Part shown: positions 5,164 through 5,357 of the stretch, piece by piece
Layout: each line of letters begins with the position of its first letter
Position numbering within the stretch: the stretch's first letter is position 1
Assembly: GCA_025457845.1 (NCBI GenBank)
Contig: JALOTO010000123.1
Span: 1 to 5,357 of the forward strand
Reading direction: 5' to 3'
DNA length: 5,357 nucleotides
DNA from: Thermoplasmata archaeon
GTDB taxonomy: Archaea > Thermoplasmatota > Thermoplasmata > UBA10834
Made by a program: the position numbers and the translations under genes
Notes under the pieces: model-generated
The model's input: the letters and a program-made list of their open reading frames with translations, nothing else
What the model was told of the DNA's origin: nothing
Database searches by the model: none

Positions 5164-5182
5164 GCCCCCAACATCGGGGGGC
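5164..5182 (+). repeat. GC-rich inverted repeat just before the DUF47/PhoU-like start
   Basis: GCCCCC (5164-5169) and GGGGGC (5177-5182) form a 6-bp all-GC stem with a 7-base loop, ending 8 bases before the start codon. If transcribed whole it would fold and mask the only G-rich ribosome-binding candidate (5176-5181). If transcription begins near 5172, it would instead be a DNA dyad across the start site, suited to a repressor. Confidence 0.45.
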
Positions 5183-5190
5183 AGCACCGG

Positions 5191-5357
5191 ATGGGATTCA
5201 AGGAATGGATCATCCCGCAGCAGAAGCATTTCTACGACCTGCTGGAACAACAGGCGGACACCGTCCTAGAGGGCGCGAACGCCCTGGTCGACATGACCAA
5301 GAACTTCGAGAACGTGGCGTTCAAGAGGGACAAGATCAAGGAGATCGAGAGCCGAGG
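5191..5357 (+). CDS. DUF47 / PhoU-like phosphate-transport regulator (N-terminal part)
   Basis: Only the first 55 codons are in the window; the frame is open to the right edge. The protein begins MGFKEWIIPQQKHFYDLLEQ and continues with a helix-rich, charged stretch (ADTVLEGANALVDM, then KRDKIKEIES). The W-x-IP-x-x-x-x-F-x-x-L-L-E start followed by amphipathic helices is typical of the DUF47 family, distant relatives of PhoU that form helical bundles binding metal clusters. In many archaea and bacteria they sit beside a Pit-type phosphate permease, which would be expected just beyond the window but is not seen. The ATG is favoured because the family starts this close to the W-IP motif. It diverges from glmM across a dyad-rich 190-base region. 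Confidence 0.8.
   Translation, partial: MGFKEWIIPQQKHFYDLLEQQADTVLEGANALVDMTKNFENVAFKRDKIKEIESR

Overview
The window looks like a chromosomal housekeeping segment of a GC-rich archaeon. The evidence is archaeal-type aIF5A, an archaeal NOP5 (box C/D RNP core protein), an archaeal-type phosphoglucosamine/phosphohexomutase, a tRNA gene with no encoded CCA, and AT-rich TATA-like boxes about 25-45 bases before most starts. Short leaders and heavy AGG/ATA codon use would fit a member of the Thermoplasmatota/Euryarchaeota, but the exact lineage is inference.

Layout: a tRNA-Val(CAC) gene lies at the left edge on the minus strand and diverges from mtnA. Four genes then run on the plus strand: mtnA (5-methylthioribose-1-phosphate isomerase), NOP5, aIF5A and an agmatinase-family ureohydrolase. 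The ureohydrolase meets a minus-strand glmM-like phosphomutase tail to tail with no bases between the two stop codons. To the right of glmM is a 190-base divergent intergenic region with several inverted repeats. At the right edge a plus-strand DUF47/PhoU-like gene begins and is cut by the window end.

Functional links: aIF5A carries the conserved hypusination loop. Hypusine is made from spermidine, and the gene directly behind aIF5A encodes an agmatinase-type enzyme, so a polyamine-to-translation-factor unit is a reasonable reading. mtnA handles the methylthioadenosine by-product of spermidine synthesis, so three of the plus-strand genes touch polyamine or hypusine metabolism, with NOP5 (rRNA/tRNA 2'-O-methylation) between them. 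NOP5 is not followed by fibrillarin, its frequent archaeal neighbour.

I see no mobile element, CRISPR array, defence cassette or clearly undescribed multigene system. The most unusual points are an apparent 7-residue in-frame deletion in domain 1 of the phosphomutase, the cluster of perfect palindromes in the glmM/DUF47 divergent region, the Arg/Gly-rich NOP5 tail, and the compact junctions (stop codons abutting, a TATA-like box over a stop codon).
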